NCBI GenBank assembly: GCA_040752215.1
Contig: JBFMEX010000089.1
Span: 1-17,194 of the forward strand
Source: JBFMEX01 sp040752215
GTDB lineage: Bacteria; Pseudomonadota; Alphaproteobacteria; Rhizobiales; Hyphomicrobiaceae
DNA: 17,194 nucleotides
Direction: 5' to 3'
Both the position numbers and the translations under genes were made by a program. Shown one piece after another: positions 7,800 through 14,795 of this stretch. The number at the start of each line of letters is the position of its first letter. Within the stretch, counting starts at the first letter, position 1. A model generated the notes under the pieces. That model made no database searches. It was given only the letters and a program-made list of their open reading frames with translations, and was not told the origin of the DNA.

Positions 7800-8771
7800 A
7801 TGCTGAACGAGTTGGGGCTTTTGGGAATCCTGCTGATCGTGCTCGCCGGCGCCGCGTTGTGGTCGACGGTCAAGGTCGTGCCGCAGGGTTACAACTACAC
7901 GGTCGAGAATTTCGGCCGCTACACGCGCTCCCTCAATCCCGGTCTCCACATCCTGATCCCCGTCATGGAGCGCGTCGGCGCACGCATGAACATGAAAGAG
8001 CAGGTGATGGACATCCCGAGCCAGGACATCATCACCCGCGACAACGCGATGGTGCGCGTCGACGGAGTCACCTTCTTCCAGGTGCTGAACGCCGCCCGCG
8101 CCGCCTACGAGGTCGACCAGCTCGAAGGCTCGATCATCAATCTGACCATGACCAACATCCGCACCGTCATGGGCTCGATGGACCTCGACGAGCTGCTCTC
8201 CAACCGCGACGTGATCAATGCCAAGCTGCTGCAGGTGGTCGATGCCGCGACCGAGGCCTGGGGCGTCAAGGTCACCCGCATCGAGATCAAGGACATCGCG
8301 CCCCCGCGCGATCTCGTCGACAGCATGGCCCGCCAGATGAAGGCCGAGCGTGACAAGCGCGCCCAGATCCTCGAGGCCGAAGGCCACCGGCAGGCGGCGA
8401 TCCTGCAGGCCGAGGGCGAGAAGCAGGCGGTGATGCTGGAGGCCGAGGGCCGCAAGGAGGCCGCGTTCCGCGACGCCGAGGCTCGCGAGCGCGCGGCCGA
8501 GGCGGAGGCCAAGGCGACGCAGATGGTCTCGGATGCGATCTCGGCCGGCAACGTCCAGGCGATCAACTACTTCGTCGCCAACAACTACGTGAAGGCGCTG
8601 GAGAAATTCGCCATCTCGCCGAACCAGAAGATCCTCATGATGCCGCTCGAGGCGTCCTCGGTTATCGGCTCGTTGGCCGGAATCGGCCAGATCGCGACCG
8701 AGGTGTTCGGCTCCGGCGGTGGCACGCCGGCCGCGACACCGCCGCGGACGGGCAGCGTGCCGCGGGTGTAG
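7800..8771 (+). CDS. qmcA: SPFH/stomatin-like membrane protein QmcA
   Basis: This 323-aa member of the SPFH (band 7, stomatin) family closely resembles E. coli QmcA (YbbK) along its length as I recall it. It has an N-terminal membrane segment (about 4-22), then the SPFH domain with VPQGYNYTVENFGRYTRSL, a DIPSQ motif and TNIRTVMGSMDLDELL. A long Ala/Glu-rich coiled coil (about 180-260) with repeated EAEG units and a hydrophobic C-terminal region containing MPLEASSVIGS follow. These proteins form membrane-associated oligomers and are thought to organise membrane microdomains. The ATG at 7800 has GGAGAGG at close spacing. The NfeD gene follows about 100 bases later, the usual operon partner. The C-terminal tail is Gly/Pro/Thr-rich and probably disordered. 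Confidence 0.95.
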   Translation: MLNELGLLGILLIVLAGAALWSTVKVVPQGYNYTVENFGRYTRSLNPGLHILIPVMERVGARMNMKEQVMDIPSQDIITRDNAMVRVDGVTFFQVLNAARAAYEVDQLEGSIINLTMTNIRTVMGSMDLDELLSNRDVINAKLLQVVDAATEAWGVKVTRIEIKDIAPPRDLVDSMARQMKAERDKRAQILEAEGHRQAAILQAEGEKQAVMLEAEGRKEAAFRDAEARERAAEAEAKATQMVSDAISAGNVQAINYFVANNYVKALEKFAISPNQKILMMPLEASSVIGSLAGIGQIATEVFGSGGGTPAATPPRTGSVPRV

Positions 8772-8783
8772 CCAAGGTGCACA

Positions 8784-8802
8784 GGCCCGGATTTTCCGGG
8801 CC
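8784..8802 (+). terminator. Hairpin between qmcA and nfeD
   Basis: GGCCCGG and CCGGGCC form a perfect 7-bp stem with the loop ATTTT, 12 bases after the qmcA stop. No T-run follows, so it may be a partial terminator or an mRNA-stabilising hairpin that lowers nfeD relative to qmcA. Confidence 0.5.
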
Positions 8803-8875
8803 GGTGTCGTCTCGTGGAAAGACAAGGCGGCTGCGGCCGCATGGTAGGGTGGCCTAGGAACGACAGGTGATCGAG

Positions 8876-9331
8876 ATGCAGTCCTTGAGCGACCTCCTCG
8901 TGAGCCTCGGCCCGTGGAACTGGTTCATTGTCGCAGTGGCGTTGTTCATCCTCGAGACGGTGATCCCGGGGGTGCACTTCCTCTGGTTCGGCCTCGCCGC
9001 CGTCATCGTCGGCATCCTTGCACTGGCGCTCGGGATCGCTTGGCCATGGCAGCTGATCGCGTTCGCGATCATAGCGGTCGCGACCGTGTTCTGGGTGCGC
9101 CGTTACGCCCGCCCCGACGCCGCCAAGAGCGACACGCCCGATCTCAACGTCCGCGGCCAGCAGTATCTCGGCCGGGTCGTCTCGGTCGAGCAGGCGATCG
9201 TCTCCGGCCGCGGCAAGGTTCGCGTCGGCGACACGCTATGGCACGCCGAGGGCGAGGACGCCGTCGTCGGCACCAAGGTGAAGGTGATCGGGGTCAGCGG
9301 CACAGCGCTCGTCGTCGAGCGCCTCGAGTAG
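8876..9331 (+). CDS. NfeD-family membrane protein (YbbJ/QmcB type)
   Basis: This is a short NfeD protein of 151 aa, the size of E. coli YbbJ. Hydrophobic segments at roughly 10-30, 32-50 and 54-72 include PWNWFIVAVALFILE and LWFGLAAVIVGIL. A soluble OB-fold domain (about 85-151) follows, with LNVRGQQYLGR, the conserved GRGKVRVGDTLW and the end motif KVKVIGVSGTALVVERLE. NfeD proteins of this type partner with SPFH proteins encoded next to them, as here with qmcA. The protease domain of long NfeD forms is absent, as is normal for this class. The start could also be the GTG at 8867 (AGGA 7 bases upstream); I prefer the ATG at 8876, and the difference is three residues. It converges on the transporter gene 23 bases away. 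Confidence 0.9.
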   Translation: MQSLSDLLVSLGPWNWFIVAVALFILETVIPGVHFLWFGLAAVIVGILALALGIAWPWQLIAFAIIAVATVFWVRRYARPDAAKSDTPDLNVRGQQYLGRVVSVEQAIVSGRGKVRVGDTLWHAEGEDAVVGTKVKVIGVSGTALVVERLE

Positions 9332-9354
9332 CGCGACCAGCGCGGTGACGGGCC

Positions 9355-10254
9355 CTATAGCCTGAGCGCGCCCTTCGCCTTCGCCTTGTACTCCGGCTCG
9401 ACGTGGATCAGCACCTCCGAGCCCGGGATGGCCGCCTCGATCGCGTCTTCGATGCGGTCGCAGATCGTGTGCGATTCGGCGACCGTCATCGCGCCCGGCA
9501 CCACCAGATGGAACTCGATGAACGTCGCCGGGCCTGCGGCTCGTGTGCGGATGTCGTGCACCTGCAGCGCACCCGTGCCGTTGGCCGAGATGAGCGCCCG
9601 GATCTCGCGCTCGACCTCGGCGCCCGCCGTCTCGTCCATCAGCCCGCTCATCGACGAGCGCATCAGCCGGAAGCCGGTCCACAGGATATGCAACGCGACC
9701 GCCGCCGCCAGCAGCGGATCGAGCAGGCTCCAGCCGGTCGCCGTCGCCAGCAAGAGGCCGGCGAGCACGCCGATCGAGGTCGCCACGTCGGCCAGGATGT
9801 GCCAGCCGTCGGCCGCCAGTGCCGGTGAGCGCCACGCGCGACCGCGGTCGATCAGCAGCCACGCCCAGCCGGCGTTGAGCGCCGTGGCGATGAGATTGAC
9901 CAGCATGCCGAGCAACGGCTCGCTGATCTCGCGCGGACGCAGAACGGCATCGTAAGCCTCGCTGAGGATCATCAACGCCGCGATCACGATCAGCACACCC
10001 TCGAGCACGGCGGAGAAATACTCGGCCTTGTGGTGTCCGAACGGGTGGTGCTTGTCCGCCGGCCGGGAGCCGATGCGGATCGCGAGCAGGGCCGCGATCG
10101 CGGTCACGAGATTGACGATGCTCTCGAGCGCGTCGGAGAGCAGCGCCACGCTGCCGGTCAGGGCATAGGCGGCATACTTGATCGCCATGACCGCCAGCGC
10201 GACGGCGATGCTAGCGAGCGCGATACGCTGGATCTTGTCTGAATGCGTCGGCAT
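9355..10254 (-). CDS. Cation diffusion facilitator transporter
   Basis: This 299-aa CDF-family protein would export divalent metal ions across the inner membrane by proton antiport. Six membrane helices span about residues 10-205. Landmarks are SDALES in TM2 (D41; the second acidic position of FieF is Ser here, with E44 adjacent), the loop KHHPFGHHKAEYFS (68-81), and the TM5 metal motif DGWHILAD with the HxxxD spacing. A cytoplasmic C-terminal domain with VHDIRTR and IHVEPE follows. The variant TM2 site means the transported metal (Zn, Fe, Mn or another) cannot be called. The ATG at 10254 is preceded by GAGG. It is divergent from the YdjM-type gene, with about 200 bp between them. Confidence 0.93.
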   Translation of the reverse strand: MPTHSDKIQRIALASIAVALAVMAIKYAAYALTGSVALLSDALESIVNLVTAIAALLAIRIGSRPADKHHPFGHHKAEYFSAVLEGVLIVIAALMILSEAYDAVLRPREISEPLLGMLVNLIATALNAGWAWLLIDRGRAWRSPALAADGWHILADVATSIGVLAGLLLATATGWSLLDPLLAAAVALHILWTGFRLMRSSMSGLMDETAGAEVEREIRALISANGTGALQVHDIRTRAAGPATFIEFHLVVPGAMTVAESHTICDRIEDAIEAAIPGSEVLIHVEPEYKAKAKGALRL

Positions 10255-10457
10255 GGTCCTCGTCGGCGGCCAGGGTGGCGACCGCGTGCATCTGCCACAT
10301 CGGCCGCCGCGTGGCCAGTCTCGCCGCCGCGGCAGGCCCGCGCCCGCCGTGCGCCGACCGAGACGGCCCGCTTTTCCACATCGCCGCGGCCGGCTGGCCT
10401 GCCCCAGGGCGCGCGAATCAGACGGTTATGCGCCTTTGACCGCCTGGAGGGCTGCCG

Positions 10458-11291
10458 ATGGCCAATTTCACCACGCATATCGGCGCCGGGACCGTCGTCG
10501 CCGGCGCGCTAGGAACCCTGACACTGGCCGCCGACGTGGTGGCGCCGGAGAATGTCGTCGCCGTCACCATGGCCGGCGTGCTCGGCTCGGTGCTGCCGGA
10601 TATCGACCTGAAGGATTCGCGCCCCAGCCGGGCGATGTTCTCCGGGCTCGCCGTGTTCTTCTCGTTCGCGGTGCTGTTCACGTTCGCAATGGACTATTCG
10701 ATCGCCGAGCTGTGGATCCTCTGGCTCGGTACGCTGGTGCTCGTGCGCTATGGCCTGCACGCCGTCTTCCACCGCATCTCGGTCCACCGTGGCGTCTGGC
10801 ACTCGCTGCTCGCCGCCGCATTCTGCTCGGTGCTGACCGCGGTCGTGTTCAAGCACATGCTCGGCCGCCACGACGGCGTGGCCTGGCTCGCGGCGTGCTT
10901 CATGGCGATCGGCTTCCTCGTCCACCTTGCACTCGACGAGATCTACTCGGTAGACGTGATGGATACGCGCATCAAGGCGTCGTTCGGCACCGCCCTGAAG
11001 CTGATCGACCGCAACCATCTTGGCCACTCGGCGGCGATGGCGGCGGCGCTCGTGCTGGCGCTGCTCGTTGCTCCCTCGCCGCGGCCGTTCCTCGACGGTG
11101 TCGGCGAGCACTCGCTGTGGGCGGGACTGCAGCAGCGCTTCCTGCCGCGCGACAAGTGGTTCGGTATCTTCTCGCCGAGCGAGATCGTCGGCCGCGCCGG
11201 TCCGCGCGAGGGGGCGGACATCACGACCGGCTCGCTGGCACCGCCCGAGGCGTCGCCAGGCTCATCTGCCACCGGCTCCGAAGGCCGTTGA
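10458..11291 (+). CDS. YdjM/DUF457-type membrane-bound metal-dependent hydrolase
   Basis: This 277-aa protein resembles the 'metal-dependent hydrolase, inner membrane' family (YdjM, DUF457). The likely metal-binding residues sit at membrane edges: H7 in TTHIGAG, D48 and D50 in LPDIDLKD, H110 and H115 in HRGVWHSL, and H156/D160 in VHLALDE. Several hydrophobic segments lie between about 30 and 200. The soluble C-terminal tail (from about 205) ends in a low-complexity Gly/Ser/Pro region. GGAGGG lies 7 bases before the ATG at 10458. The substrate is unknown; E. coli YdjM is LexA-regulated, but I see no SOS box here. It converges on the TetR gene with a pair of hairpins between. Confidence 0.85.
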   Translation: MANFTTHIGAGTVVAGALGTLTLAADVVAPENVVAVTMAGVLGSVLPDIDLKDSRPSRAMFSGLAVFFSFAVLFTFAMDYSIAELWILWLGTLVLVRYGLHAVFHRISVHRGVWHSLLAAAFCSVLTAVVFKHMLGRHDGVAWLAACFMAIGFLVHLALDEIYSVDVMDTRIKASFGTALKLIDRNHLGHSAAMAAALVLALLVAPSPRPFLDGVGEHSLWAGLQQRFLPRDKWFGIFSPSEIVGRAGPREGADITTGSLAPPEASPGSSATGSEGR

Positions 11292-11309
11292 GGCCGGCTG
11301 CCGCCGCAT

Positions 11310-11345
11310 CGAGCGGCTTGCCGCTCGAAGCATCGCGTTCGATGC
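11310..11345. terminator. Two tandem hairpins between convergent genes
   Basis: CGAGCGGC-tt-GCCGCTCG (11310-11327) is followed by GCATCG-cgtt-CGATGC (11330-11345), both perfect. They fill the 64-bp gap between the stops of the YdjM-type gene and the TetR gene, as expected for a shared bidirectional terminator. No T-run is present on either strand, which is common in GC-rich genomes. Confidence 0.6.
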
Positions 11346-11355
11346 CTCGTGAAGG

Positions 11356-11970
11356 TCAGCGCGTTGCCGGCTTGCTCGCGGCCAGACCGGCGAGGTAGGT
11401 GGCGACCAGGTCGTCGACCAGCGGGCCCGCGCTCTCGACGTTGATAATCGACAGCTTGTCCGCCGTCGAGAGTGACGTGATGCCGTGCACGCCGGCCCAC
11501 AGCACGCGAGCGGCCCGCTTTAGCGTCGCCGGATCGGCGCCGACCATTAGCGGCTTCAAGGCGTCCTCGACCAGCGTCAGCAGTCCGTCGAGCTTGGCGC
11601 GATAGGTGGCCGGCACGTCGCGTCCTTTGGGCAGATGGTGCTCGAACAGCAGGTTCCAGAGCTTGGGGTTCTCGTGCGTGAAGCCGAGGTAGGTCGCCGC
11701 GAGTTCGTGCACGCGCCGGCGTGGATCGCCGCCGCGCGGCACGGCCGCCAGGCGCTCCGCCAGCCGGTCGAGCAGTTGGCCCTCGATCGTCAGCACCAGA
11801 TCGTCGAGGTTCTCGAACACGTTGTAGAGAGTGCCGGGCGAGTAGCCGATGGCGCGGGCCACCTCGCGGGCGGACAGGCCGCCGAGGCCTTCCCGTTCGA
11901 TCAGCTCCGTTGCCGATCTGAGGATCAGCTCCCTGAGCTGCTCGGCGGTGTGGATCGATCGACGCCCCAT
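11356..11970 (-). CDS. TetR-family regulator with WHG-type C-terminal domain
   Basis: This 204-aa DNA-binding repressor-type protein carries its helix-turn-helix at about residues 32-51, reading LSAREVARAIGYSPGTLYNVF, the classic TetR_N pattern. The ligand-binding half contains W158-AGV-H162-G163, the signature that names the WHG C-terminal domain of one TetR subgroup. The ligand is unknown. The ATG at 11970 has GAGGA 8-9 bases upstream; longer open frames toward 12375 lack support. It has no divergent partner, because the next gene upstream (the TadE-like gene) runs in the same direction and ends 191 bases away. Autoregulation through the palindrome at 12063-12082 is possible. Whether it controls the neighbouring pilus genes or the YdjM gene cannot be read from sequence. 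Confidence 0.92.
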   Translation of the reverse strand: MGRRSIHTAEQLRELILRSATELIEREGLGGLSAREVARAIGYSPGTLYNVFENLDDLVLTIEGQLLDRLAERLAAVPRGGDPRRRVHELAATYLGFTHENPKLWNLLFEHHLPKGRDVPATYRAKLDGLLTLVEDALKPLMVGADPATLKRAARVLWAGVHGITSLSTADKLSIINVESAGPLVDDLVATYLAGLAASKPATR

Positions 11971-12062
11971 CGTGTGCGTCCTCGCCGGTACCTGCCATCT
12001 CGTCAGCGTAGCGCAGCATATGGCCCGGCGCCGCACCCGCCAAGAACCATTCGACGGGTGGC

Positions 12063-12082
12063 GCAAATAACAGTCTATTCGC
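12063..12082 (-). promoter_or_regulatory. Candidate TetR operator and promoter region
   Basis: GCAAATA-acagtc-TATTCGC is an inverted repeat with one mismatch per arm pair, lying in an AT-rich patch 93 bases before the TetR start. On the minus strand it overlaps a possible promoter, TTGGTT then 18 bases then TGTTAT. Both are weak matches; autoregulation is inferred from the family habit. Confidence 0.3.
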
Positions 12083-12132
12083 AATAACGAAACCAAGGCC
12101 GGACAACACGGTGCCGCGGTGGTCCGAGCGAC

Positions 12133-12154
12133 CGGTCTCGGCCAGCCCCGACCG
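12133..12154 (-). terminator. Possible hairpin after the TadE-like gene
   Basis: CGGTC-tc-GG-ccag-CC-cc-GACCG forms an interrupted stem 8 bases beyond the minus-strand stop at 12162. With two mismatched positions and no T-run it is only a candidate transcript end separating the pilus genes from the TetR gene. Confidence 0.35.
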
Positions 12155-12161
12155 CAGCCCC

Positions 12162-12773
12162 TCAAGTGCAGGTCAGCACGCAGTTGGTACCGTTGTAGTC
12201 GACGCAGCTGTTGCGCGGGCTGTGGATCGACTTGTCGGTCCAGGACTTGGGCGAGAACGACAGCCCCTTGTAGACGAAGCCGGTGATGAGCGGGGTGAAG
12301 TCGTAGCTGGTCTCGACCACGATCACGCTCGCGCCGGGGCTGACCATGCCGCTCGGCAGCGTGTAGCTCGCGCACTGCGCCGGCGGTGTGCCGCCGTTAT
12401 GGCCGTAGGACCACTCGACGCGCGTATCGTTGGCGTCCGTGCTCGAGGCCTTGACCGAGATCACGCTGACCTTGAGCGAGGAGGATTCGTAGGGCCGCAT
12501 CACGTGGGCGATCGACTCCATTATCGCCTCGAGCTGGGTGTCGTTCATCGTCTTCTCGCGCGCGATCAGGTCGCCGGTCATGGCCGTGACGACGCCGAAG
12601 CGGCGATCCATGTTGATCGCCCGGCTGACCTCCAGTGTGCCGATCAGCATGATCAGCATGACGGGAGCGAGATAGCCGAACTCGATGGCCGCGACCCCCT
12701 CGCAGTCGTGTGCGACACGAGCGAGCAGTCGGCGGCTCGATCCGAAGCAGCGGTGGAGGGCCTGTTTCAGCAT
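12162..12773 (-). CDS. TadE-like pseudopilin (203 aa)
   Basis: A TadE/TadG-family minor pilin-like protein of the Tad pilus. The basic leader (1-26) ends in G26, followed by VAAIEF with Glu at +5 (E31), the site recognised by the TadV/CpaA prepilin peptidase. The hydrophobic helix (about 28-52) includes GYLAPVMLIMLIG. The periplasmic part has Cys residues near residue 135 and three in the last 20 residues, which could form disulfides. The ATG at 12773 has GAGGA with good spacing. It follows the second TadE-like gene after 46 bases on the same strand, so the two are probably one operon. TadE and TadF are needed for pilus assembly in Aggregatibacter and are processed by TadV (known); the specific role here is inferred. 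Confidence 0.85.
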   Translation of the reverse strand: MLKQALHRCFGSSRRLLARVAHDCEGVAAIEFGYLAPVMLIMLIGTLEVSRAINMDRRFGVVTAMTGDLIAREKTMNDTQLEAIMESIAHVMRPYESSSLKVSVISVKASSTDANDTRVEWSYGHNGGTPPAQCASYTLPSGMVSPGASVIVVETSYDFTPLITGFVYKGLSFSPKSWTDKSIHSPRNSCVDYNGTNCVLTCT

Positions 12774-12819
12774 GGAGTCCTCGTGCCGGAGAGGGAAGGT
12801 AGGGACGCGCGCCGTCTGA

Positions 12820-13395
12820 TCACTTGTAGGGCTCGGTGCGGAACGTCGTTGCGGCCTGGATGATCGCTGCCCCGCCGAGGTCCGGGTCGCCGAGCGATAT
12901 GAACGGAATGCTCGCCGGGAGATCCCACTGGTAGCAAACGGTGATCAGCACCGCCTCACTCTCCTCGCCCGAGAAATCCGATACCGAGTCGCCAGACGCG
13001 CCGCCGGCGGTCGCGAGGCTCGTTCCATCCTTGCACGAGGCCGGAGTGATGGCGCTCCATTCGGTGCCGTGCTGGATGTGGATCTGGAGCTTGCCATTGC
13101 ACTCGATGAAGCTCGCTGCCTCGGCACAGACCTCCGACTTGAAGTCGCCCATGGTCGTGCCGGCGGTCTGCGCCTGGCCGGTGCGGATCTTGCGCGCCGC
13201 CGCCTCGACCGCGTGCTCGATCGAGTTGGTGATGAAGAAGTGCAGTCCGATGCCGATGGTGCCGAAGATGAACATGAAGAATGGGGTGGCGACCATTGCG
13301 AACTCGATCACGGTGACACCGCGCTCGTCGCGACGAAGCCGGCGCACCAGGCGCGCGAGGAGTGAGAGCGCAAGGCTGGAGTTGCGAGGACGCAT
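12820..13395 (-). CDS. TadE/TadG-like pseudopilin (191 aa)
   Basis: A second TadE-type protein. An Arg-rich leader leads to G26|VTVIEF with E31, at exactly the same residue numbers as in the neighbouring 203-aa protein. The hydrophobic helix (about 28-55) reads FAMVATPFFMFIFGTIGIG. The exported part (56-191) holds Cys residues near 90, 99, 119 and 152 and a Gly/Ser-rich loop (about 125-145). It lacks the von Willebrand-type domain of full-length TadG, so it is closer to TadE/TadF. The upstream 13396-13560 region is AT-rich and carries a CtrA-like box. It is probably co-transcribed with the downstream TadE-like gene. Surface-pilus minor subunit or assembly factor is the likely role. Confidence 0.83.
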   Translation of the reverse strand: MRPRNSSLALSLLARLVRRLRRDERGVTVIEFAMVATPFFMFIFGTIGIGLHFFITNSIEHAVEAAARKIRTGQAQTAGTTMGDFKSEVCAEAASFIECNGKLQIHIQHGTEWSAITPASCKDGTSLATAGGASGDSVSDFSGEESEAVLITVCYQWDLPASIPFISLGDPDLGGAAIIQAATTFRTEPYK

Positions 13396-13462
13396 GAACG
13401 CTACGAGCTCCGCTCGGCTGAAGGAATCGCGTGTTATGCCGTCAGAGATAATACGAAGGTCA

Positions 13463-13477
13463 TGAATGGAATATTAA
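13463..13477 (-). promoter_or_regulatory. CtrA-like box upstream of the TadE/TadG operon
   Basis: On the plus strand this reads TGAA-N7-TTAA, one mismatch from the palindromic CtrA consensus TTAA-N7-TTAA. It ends 67 bases before the start of the 191-aa pseudopilin, inside an AT-rich patch (13441-13500 is about 33% G+C). Confidence 0.4.
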
Positions 13478-13559
13478 TCAAATCGCTTTCTCTACGATTT
13501 GGTAAAGTGAGGCACTGCGGAATAAAGGGAATATTTACCGACGGCCCCGAAGTGGAAAT

Positions 13560-13579
13560 GCCGGGCGAAGGGGCCCGGC
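13560..13579 (-). terminator. Hairpin downstream of the stand-alone CpaC N-domain gene
   Basis: GCCGGGC and GCCCGGC pair across a 6-base loop about 100 bases beyond the stop at 13679 on the minus strand. A smaller hairpin (CGGACC/GGTCCG, 13598-13616) lies just before it. Together they may end that transcript ahead of the pseudopilin promoter. The 13396-13678 gap shows no supported gene. Confidence 0.4.
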
Positions 13580-13678
13580 GTTTGGTGGCGGAAGCTGCGG
13601 ACCGTTTCGGGGTCCGTGCCTCCTTATACATGTCCCACGTGCGCGGCCGGCTCGGCCTGCAATGCGGCGAGCCGTTGC

Positions 13679-14197
13679 CTACTGGCCGCCGCCGTTGGCG
13701 CCGCTCTCCGCGCTCGCGTCGGAGAACTTGGCCTTCTTCTCCGAGCTCTTGTGGATGACCTCGAAGTAGGCGGCGTCGTCGCCGACGATCAGCGACGGCG
13801 AGCACGCCGGCGTGCAGGTGAACGAGTTGCGGACCGAGCCGCGGTGCAGGGTGACCACGCGCTGGTCGTCGCGCTGGACGATGACGCGCTGATCCTGGAC
13901 CACATTGCGCTCGGCATCGAGCGCGATGATGTTGGTGACACCGAAGCTCTTGCCGGTCACCACCAGCAGATCTCCGCCCTGGATCGTCACGTCGGCGATC
14001 GAGGGGTTGCCGATGATGATCTCGTTGGCGGGACGGGGTAGCCGCAGCAGCTGTGACTGGTCGTAGCGCACCACGAGGTCGCCGGCGCGGGCGCTGGTCG
14101 CCTCGATGATGAGTGCCGCCATCAGGCTAATGCCGGCCAGCAGCGCGACGCGGGCGGCGCGCCCGGTGCGGCCCGAGAGCGTGGGGTGGGGAGTCAT
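13679..14197 (-). CDS. Stand-alone pilus formation protein N-terminal domain (CpaC/RcpA N-domain-like)
   Basis: A 172-aa exported protein. A signal peptide (1-38) has a hydrophobic core and a likely cut after ARA. The following domain (about 40-115) matches the N-terminal region of CpaC/RcpA secretins: LLRLPRPANEIIIGNPSIADV, GGDLLVVTGKSFGVTNIIALD and the QRVIV end. There the sequence departs from a secretin: a Cys pair (FTCTPAC), then a short charged Gly/Ser tail with no secretin barrel. It is therefore a stand-alone N-domain, presumably periplasmic and interacting with the CpaC channel or with CpaB. The ATG at 14197 has AGGAGGG upstream, a strong ribosome binding site. It is divergent from the Flp pilin gene across a 598-bp gap. 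Confidence 0.85.
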   Translation of the reverse strand: MTPHPTLSGRTGRAARVALLAGISLMAALIIEATSARAGDLVVRYDQSQLLRLPRPANEIIIGNPSIADVTIQGGDLLVVTGKSFGVTNIIALDAERNVVQDQRVIVQRDDQRVVTLHRGSVRNSFTCTPACSPSLIVGDDAAYFEVIHKSSEKKAKFSDASAESGANGGGQ

Positions 14198-14683
14198 GGA
14201 ATCGGTCCCTCCTGGAATCCTGCTCTCGGCATTTGCTCAGGAAAAGGTGAATGAACTGCAAACGGGCGTCCGGGTCCGGTGCTGCGAGGGAGGCCCGCGA
14301 TCCCTTGCGGGCTCCGCCTGCGGGCTCTGCGTCGACCTGCGCTCGGCGAAGCGCTCGTCGAAGTGGCGCCGCAGGCCGGCTCGCTATCCGCTGCCCGGGG
14401 CGCGACGCCGAGTGATGTCGCAGCACGAGCGTGTATTCGCGTGCGCAACCGGGCCCCGAGCTGTGCCCAAGGCTGGCAAAAAGCATCGTCCCCCGCATCG
14501 ATATTCAACGAAGAAATCCAATGTTAACGATCATGAGCTGTGCAAACGTCGCGTATATCTATAGTAAAAACGAATACTGGCCGATGAATACAACAGCACT
14601 TAGAAAGTGATCTGGATGATATTCAATTTGTTTCGATCGGTTTAACTTGTTGGAAGCTTGTGTTGATTTTGGTATCGTCGACT

Positions 14684-14698
14684 TTTACCTGGATTTAA
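14684..14698 (+). promoter_or_regulatory. CtrA-like box upstream of flp1
   Basis: TTTA-CCTGGAT-TTAA is one mismatch from TTAA-N7-TTAA and ends 97 bases before the Flp pilin ATG. CtrA control of the Flp pilin gene pilA is established in Caulobacter; its application here is inference. Confidence 0.42.
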
Positions 14699-14719
14699 TA
14701 CGTCGGGGGTAGTCTGGCC

Positions 14720-14760
14720 CTAGTTCAGCAGCGAGAACAGCAGGTTCCGCGGTGAACTGG
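14720..14760 (+). other. Possible leader hairpin of flp1
   Basis: CTAGTTCA and TGAACTGG can pair (eight pairs in RNA including one G-U) around a 25-base loop, ending 35 bases before the ATG. It would lie in the 5' untranslated leader if transcription starts near the AT-rich zone. Alternatively the AGTTCA/TGAACT arms are a protein-binding inverted repeat. Confidence 0.3.
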
Positions 14761-14795
14761 TCAGCAAGTGTACACTCAATTGGGAGAGAGTAGTC

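Larger units (their letters stand above)
14198..14795. other. Gene-free divergent regulatory region before flp1
   Basis: No supported coding sequence. The left part (to about 14480) is GC-rich like the genome. By hand count 14521-14700 is about 37% G+C, far below the surroundings, and carries several TTAA words including the box at 14684-14698. This is the expected place for the promoters of the Flp pilin and of the divergent N-domain gene. An H-NS-like or MucR-type regulator could bind such AT-rich DNA (inference). Confidence 0.6.

Noticed and set aside
6561..8825. Long minus-strand open frame (754 codons) opposite the TIR and qmcA genes
   Set aside because: It overlaps well-supported genes on the other strand and its protein is a low-complexity mirror of their codons.
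14715..14729. Sigma-54-like GG-N10-GC (TGGCCC-N5-CAGC) upstream of flp1
   Set aside because: Only the invariant dinucleotides match; the flanking bases differ from TGGCAC-N5-TTGC, so chance is likely in GC-rich DNA.
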